Translations under genes and position numbers: made by a program
DNA from: Anaerolineae bacterium
GTDB lineage: Bacteria; Chloroflexota; Anaerolineae; B4-G1; SLSP01
Direction of reading: 5' to 3'
Assembly (NCBI GenBank): GCA_016934645.1
Contig: JAFGSL010000127.1
Coordinates: forward strand, 1 to 18,358
Length of the DNA: 18,358 nucleotides
Shown: positions 15,801 to 18,358 of the stretch, piece after piece
Layout: each line of letters opens with the position of its first letter
Position numbering within the stretch: position 1 is the first letter of the stretch
The notes under the pieces: model-generated
Seen by the model: the letters and a program-made list of their open reading frames with translations, nothing else
Database searches by the model: none
What the model was told of the DNA's origin: nothing

Positions 15801-16103
15801 ACGTTGACCAGCGCGACAAGGGTTATCGTTGGTACGCCAGAGACGTTGCTTATCGATGGCGCGTACATCGTTGAGGCGGCGATCACTCTAACGCACGTGA
15901 TGCCGGAGCCTGGTGTCTTTATCGGTTTTGACTTCCAGGTCAATGACGATGAAAATGGCGATGGTGTGCGAGACAGCGTCGTTGTCTGGAGCGATCCTAC
16001 CGGTCAATCCTACCAGAATACGTCCCAGCTCGGTGTGCTACAATTCATCGAGCGTGTTCGTATGATCTACTTGCCCTTGGTGATGCGAGCCTATACGCCG
16101 TAG
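12867..16103 (+). CDS. Exported multimodular GH10 endo-1,4-beta-xylanase (CBM22-CBM22-GH10-CBM9-CBM9)
   Basis: The product is 1078 residues. GGAG (12855-12858) lies eight bases before the ATG. A signal peptide with a basic start (KRSWRKR), hydrophobic core and cleavage near residue 34-40 directs export. Two CBM22-like modules follow (about 47-195 and 201-348; YDFEDGEQGWWS and YDYEDGTSQGWYA openings, LLEVGATY in both). A Pro/Thr/Glu linker (350-362) leads to the GH10 barrel (about 363-700), with GHTLVWHQQ, the acid/base Glu500 in VWDVVNEV and the nucleophile Glu606 in HITELDM. Two CBM9 modules (about 708-865 and 868-1055) share EVFVDQNN and YEADD. The order matches Thermotoga maritima Xyn10A as I recall it. 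The protein hydrolyses internal xylan bonds outside the cell and ends in IYLPLVMRAYTP. Confidence 0.95.
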   Translation: MQKSSSKRSWRKRLSLFVVLAYLVGLLSPAMVTAEPVAAQSLAPQETVIATYDFEDGEQGWWSFGGSTVAATTEAAHSGTQSLKVTDRTADYEGAATNVLSLLEVGATYTISGCTRLLSGQAVTETRTIITMKHTAGGTDTYSWVAPTGEKEVTADGWTCVQGTYEYTEEATELTLYVQSPAATTSFYIDDVTIVMTSPPPVVFIYDYEDGTSQGWYARGVATTEIAVVTDTVHTADYALQVTGRSDGYHGPALNVLNLLEVGATYQISGCIRLAEGLGPFRTNFALQYTIGESSSYPWLGSDDATTSDAWSCVTGSFKYTTEADGLTLYAECSDANASFYIDDVVIVMTEPPSTEPPPPIQDIPSVYAFHEDDFLVGAALEPTQLTSDRHVELFLKHFNSLTAENAMKPGSIQPEEGVFNWTGADALADFARANDVAIHGHTLVWHQQAAEWMFENAAGEPLTPTLENKQLVLDRLEDHIVEVVNRYKDVVNVWDVVNEVIDASQDDCLRRSRWYELTGSDYISTAFTIAHREAPTATLILNDYGETDPAKRQCMYDVVQGLQAEGVPVHGIGMQMHINIQNPSVAAIEETIEMFAELGEVHITELDMSIYTNDVDSYDEVPEEVLIKQGYRYKEIFEVFRSHAADIGSVTFWGLADDHTWLTGHPIDRINLPLLFDEELQAKWAYWGIMDPSQLPVPIKEYFVSWATPVVDGMTETLWEILPWVEIGSTGTMTASYQARWDDANNLYVIVKVEDPTANPGDKVEVFVDQNNGKTETYEADDRYYTFPSQTFLGMNYIIITDTQGYVLEARLPLSETLEAGKRVGFDVRVTDGSDDSVLSWNDPTHSQLTNPSQFGTLILIDEIKLTTAIEGTPVIDGYADALWTDATEIETDVWVAGTNGATAKVKTMWDENHLYVYAVVSDTLLSKESANPWEEDSIEVFVDQNNAKTTSYEADDGQYRVNFDNEQSFGGAASADTLTSATRVIVGTPETLLIDGAYIVEAAITLTHVMPEPGVFIGFDFQVNDDENGDGVRDSVVVWSDPTGQSYQNTSQLGVLQFIERVRMIYLPLVMRAYTP
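16065..16100 (+). other. C-terminal YLPLVMR tail of the xylanase
   Basis: The last twelve residues are IYLPLVMRAYTP, directly after the second CBM9 module and the basic segment ERVRM. The arrangement (basic residues, short hydrophobic strand, Arg, aromatic residue, terminal Pro) matches the end of the propeller protein 10 kb away, although the proteins share no domain. Confidence 0.7.
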
Positions 16104-16157
16104 GTTGCTGGCAGGGCGACTGAGTGTTCGCGCTACCCGTTGACATTTTGTCACTTT

Positions 16158-16198
16158 TGCGCTCCTTCTTCCCCGTGTGTTGGGGAAGAAGGAGCGCA
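16158..16198 (+). terminator. Strong hairpin terminator after the xylanase gene
   Basis: A 17-bp perfect stem (16158-16174 with 16182-16198; arms GCGCTCCTTCTTCCCC and its complement) encloses a seven-base loop. It lies about 55 bases after the stop codon. The downstream tract is only ATTTAA-like, and a TTTT stretch also precedes the stem, so it may act on both strands. Confidence 0.7.
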
Positions 16199-16233
16199 TT
16201 TAACTCGGAGACCCTGGCGCAGGTTGTATAGGG

Positions 16234-16286
16234 TTGTGGCGATTCGCGTAGATTAGTATAGACTAGAGAATACTAACGCGGATTCG
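16234..16286 (+). promoter_or_regulatory. Possible promoter and dyad before the GNAT-like gene
   Basis: A weak TTGTGG (16234-16239), 17-base, TATAGA (16257-16262) arrangement overlaps the inverted repeat TTAGTAT (16253-16259) / ATACTAA (16270-16276). GATTCG occurs on both sides (16241-16246 and 16281-16286), and CGCG lies near each arm. The dyad would sit over the -10 box and start site. Weak evidence. Confidence 0.3.
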
Positions 16287-16313
16287 TGGTTTAATCTATG
16301 CGAGGAGCCTTTT

Positions 16314-17465
16314 ATGGACGTGTCGATCAAAGAAGTGACTAATCTGCGCGAACTGCGCGCGTTTATCCGTTTTCCTAACAAACTGTATCGGGGTAATCCT
16401 TATTGGGTTCCCACGCTTTTTATGGATGACTACCAGACGTTCCGCCGCGACAAGAACCCCGCCTTCGACTACTGTGAAGCGCGTTACTGGCTGGCTTATC
16501 GCGGGCGCGAGATCGTCGGCCGGATCGCTGCCATTCACAATCGCGGGGCTATCGAGAAATGGCAGCAGCCGTATCTGCGCTTCGGGTGGCCCGATTTTGT
16601 GGACGATCCGGCGGTGTCGGCAGCACTCTTCGAGAAGGTGGAATCCTGGGCCAGGGAGAAAGGAGCAACGGCCGTTCATGGGCCTTTGGGATTCACCGAC
16701 CTGGACCGCGAGGGCATGCTCGTAGAGGGCTTTGAGGAGTTGGGAACGATGGCCACCTTCTACAACTATCCTTATTATCCCGTCCACCTGGAACGGCTTG
16801 GCTATGTCAAAGATGTGGACTGGATGGAGTACGAGATCACCGTCCCGCCAGAACCGGACGCGACTATTGCCAGAATCGCCGATCTCGCCAAACGGCGATA
16901 CAATCTGCGCCTGTTGCAGGTGCAGAACAAGAAAGAGTTGTTGCGACCCCGCGATGAGAAAGGGCGGCCTTCTTACGCGCACGAGCTGTTCGAGGTGCTT
17001 AACGATGAATACGAGCATCTCTACAGCGTCGTCCCGTTGTCCGAAAGGCAGATCGAGTATTACATCAAACTTTACTTTGGTCTTATCTCACTTGAATTTG
17101 TCCCCCTCGTGGTGGACGAAAACGACCGTCTGGTGGCCTTCGGGATCACGATGCCCTCTTTGTCCAGGGCGTTGCAGAAGTCTGGCGGGCGGCTTTTTCC
17201 GTTCGGTTTTGTCCATCTGCTACGCGCTCTGCGCACGGGATCTCGTGGGGATTTGTACCTGGTTGCCGTGCGTTCAGAGTATCAAGGCAAGGGCGTGAAC
17301 GCAATTTTGATGGATGCGATCAACCGGCTGTACGCGCGGCGCGGCATTGTCAAGGCCGAATCCAACCCCGAACTGGAAGATAATGTCAATGTCCAGGGAC
17401 AGTGGAAGTATTACGAAAGGCGCCAGCACAAGCGGCGGCGCTGTTTCGTCAAGCATCTTTCTTGA
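16314..17465 (+). CDS. GNAT-superfamily acetyltransferase-like protein, 383 residues
   Basis: AGGAG (16303-16307) is six bases before the ATG. The C-terminal half has an acetyl-CoA-binding motif A of the GNAT fold: LVAVRSEYQGKGVNAILMDA, with QGKG at residues 324-327. The N-terminal half (FIRFPNKLYRGNPYWVPTLF, RYWLAYRGREIVGRIAAIHNR, then GPLGFTDLDREGMLVEGFEE) resembles proteins usually annotated as hypothetical or GNAT-like in environmental bacteria. The WLAYRGREIVGRI segment could itself be a degenerate GNAT beta2-beta3 pair, which would make this a tandem GNAT (inference). The C-terminal end is strongly basic (RRQHKRRR). The substrate is unknown. It is followed after 94 bases by the nucleotidase gene. 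Confidence 0.75.
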   Translation: MDVSIKEVTNLRELRAFIRFPNKLYRGNPYWVPTLFMDDYQTFRRDKNPAFDYCEARYWLAYRGREIVGRIAAIHNRGAIEKWQQPYLRFGWPDFVDDPAVSAALFEKVESWAREKGATAVHGPLGFTDLDREGMLVEGFEELGTMATFYNYPYYPVHLERLGYVKDVDWMEYEITVPPEPDATIARIADLAKRRYNLRLLQVQNKKELLRPRDEKGRPSYAHELFEVLNDEYEHLYSVVPLSERQIEYYIKLYFGLISLEFVPLVVDENDRLVAFGITMPSLSRALQKSGGRLFPFGFVHLLRALRTGSRGDLYLVAVRSEYQGKGVNAILMDAINRLYARRGIVKAESNPELEDNVNVQGQWKYYERRQHKRRRCFVKHLS

Positions 17466-17477
17466 TCTTACATTCAT

Positions 17478-17543
17478 ACGCTTGCGCGGGATCATAATCC
17501 CGTGCTGTGGTGGTACCGGCGGATTATGATCCGCCGCAAGCGT
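17478..17543. repeat. Compound palindrome able to form a three-way junction
   Basis: An outer stem ACGCTTGC (17478-17485) / GCAAGCGT (17536-17543) encloses two small hairpins: CGGGAT-CATA-ATCCCG (17487-17502) and CGGCGGAT-TATG-ATCCGCCG (17517-17536). The two halves also pair with each other as one large imperfect inverted repeat. It fills the gap between the GNAT-like gene and the nucleotidase gene and ends four bases before the AGGAG ribosome site. Confidence 0.6.
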
Positions 17544-17559
17544 TTACAGGAGCTATTTA

Positions 17560-18267
17560 ATGGCATATACCTGGTTTCTTTTCGACGCCGACGGTACGCT
17601 GTTCGATTACGATAAGTCCGAACCCGTGGCGTTAGCGGACACGTTTGCACAGTTCGGCTACGCCTTCGATGCGACGTACCTGGACGCCTATCGCACGATC
17701 AACGGTCAGCTCTGGCGCGACTTTGAACTAGGAACGATTGAGCAAGAGCGCATCAAAGTGCTGCGTTTTGAACGTCTCCTCGCGGCGATTGGATTGTCCT
17801 CTGCACTTGATGCGGCAATGTTCAGCGCGCGCTACCTGGAAAATCTGGGAAACTGCACCCATCTGATCGACGGCGCGGAGCGCTTGATCGCAGCACTGCG
17901 CGGTTCGGTGCGGCTTGCCCTTATCACCAACGGGTTACAGGCGGTGCAGCGCTCGCGGCTGGCGCAGTCGTCCATCGGCAGTGCCTTCGAAGTCGTTGTC
18001 ATCTCTGAGGAAGTGGGGCACTCCAAACCGCATTCCGGCATCTTTGACGTGGCTTTCGCCCGGATGGGGCATCCATCCAAAGACGAAGTGCTTATGATCG
18101 GCGATAGCCTCACGTCGGACATCAAAGGGGGTTCCGATTACGGCATCGACACGTGCTGGTACAATCCAGCCGGTGCGTCTCGCCCAATGGATGTGTCGAT
18201 CACTTACGAAATCCACGCTTTGGATGAGCTGTTGGCGCATTTTTTCTCGGGCCTGTATGCAGCATAA
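17560..18267 (+). CDS. yjjG: YjjG/YfnB-type HAD pyrimidine 5'-nucleotidase
   Basis: The product is 235 residues, the length of YjjG. AGGAG (17548-17552) is seven bases before the ATG. The HAD motifs are complete: motif I FDADGT with D9 and D11; motif II ITNG with T123; motif III Lys156 in SKP; and motif IV GDSLTSD with D182 and D187. The cap region with AYRTINGQLWRDFELGTI (residues 43-60) and the ISEEVGHSKP segment closely resemble E. coli YjjG (QAVNKPLWVDYQNGAI, VISEEVGVAKP), which removes phosphate from noncanonical pyrimidine nucleotides. The function is assigned by family resemblance; a generic HAD phosphatase is the alternative. The protein is cytoplasmic with no signal sequence. Confidence 0.85.
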   Translation: MAYTWFLFDADGTLFDYDKSEPVALADTFAQFGYAFDATYLDAYRTINGQLWRDFELGTIEQERIKVLRFERLLAAIGLSSALDAAMFSARYLENLGNCTHLIDGAERLIAALRGSVRLALITNGLQAVQRSRLAQSSIGSAFEVVVISEEVGHSKPHSGIFDVAFARMGHPSKDEVLMIGDSLTSDIKGGSDYGIDTCWYNPAGASRPMDVSITYEIHALDELLAHFFSGLYAA

Positions 18268-18275
18268 ATGCCTCT

Positions 18276-18303
18276 TCGACAAAGCGCGAGCTTATGCTAG
18301 AAT
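18276..18303 (+). promoter_or_regulatory. Extended -10 promoter for the gene at the right edge
   Basis: TCGACA (18276-18281) and TAGAAT (18298-18303) are 16 bases apart, with TGC directly before the -10 box. The string TTATGCTAGAAT differs at one base from the xylanase promoter TTATGCTAAAAT. The predicted start falls at about 18310-18312. Confidence 0.55.
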
Positions 18304-18311
18304 GGTATGCT

Positions 18312-18358
18312 ATGGATTCTAAAGCTTACCATCCTAACCCGGATAAACCGGAACCAAA
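18312..18358 (+). CDS. Partial CDS of unknown function, possibly leaderless
   Basis: From the ATG at 18312 an open frame reads MDSKAYHPNPDKPEP and continues past the window end. There is no ribosome site upstream, and the predicted transcript start lies at or within a few bases of this ATG. Only 15 residues are visible, so no family can be named. A second open frame from the ATG at 18307 reads as a hydrophobic MLWILKLTIL stretch and cannot be excluded. Confidence 0.4.
   Translation, partial: MDSKAYHPNPDKPEP

Overview
This 18.4 kb window looks like a chromosomal piece of a Chloroflexota bacterium (Anaerolineae/Caldilineae-like). This is inferred, not computed. The clues are two exported proteins that both end in a YLPLVMR-type tail, which I associate from memory with secreted Chloroflexota proteins; a Thermotoga-style modular xylanase; GTG starts mixed with strong AGGAGG ribosome sites; and moderately GC-rich coding DNA. 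I see no rRNA, tRNA, CRISPR array, transposase or phage gene, and no gene-free stretch longer than about 230 bases.

Layout. 1-2000: a membrane protein with an alpha/beta-hydrolase domain followed by several membrane helices. 2050-6060: a 1336-residue exported protein with two related seven-bladed YVTN-type beta-propellers. 6252-8096: a molybdenum-cofactor pair, moaB/mog-like then moeA, separated by 15 bases behind a good promoter. 8048-9574 (minus strand): a class I methyltransferase, whose 3' end overlaps moeA by 49 bases, downstream of methylglyoxal synthase. 9753-12641: a zinc-ribbon/DUF1294 membrane protein followed at 15 bases by an intracellular GH2 beta-galactosidase-type enzyme. 12867-16103: an exported CBM22-CBM22-GH10-CBM9-CBM9 xylanase with its own promoter, a long perfect palindrome just upstream and a hairpin terminator. 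16314-18267: a GNAT-like protein and a YjjG-type HAD nucleotidase, separated by a compound palindrome. 18312-end: the start of a further gene that may be leaderless.

How it fits together. The polysaccharide part (GH2 enzyme and secreted xylanase) suggests a saprophytic lifestyle in which xylan is cut outside the cell and oligosaccharides are finished inside. The xylanase control region contains three overlapping AACG-centred, LacI-like half-site arrangements next to a near-consensus extended -10 promoter, so sugar-responsive control is likely, although no regulator gene lies in the window. The remaining genes are housekeeping or stress functions (Moco synthesis, methylglyoxal bypass, nucleotide clean-up).

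The points most worth a second look are the shared C-terminal tail on the only two clearly exported soluble proteins; the xylanase operator palindrome; the three-way-junction palindrome before the nucleotidase; a promoter block shared by moaB and mgsA, with a hairpin at the predicted 5' end of the mgsA transcript; a dyad bracketing the moaB start; and the possible leaderless gene at the right edge.
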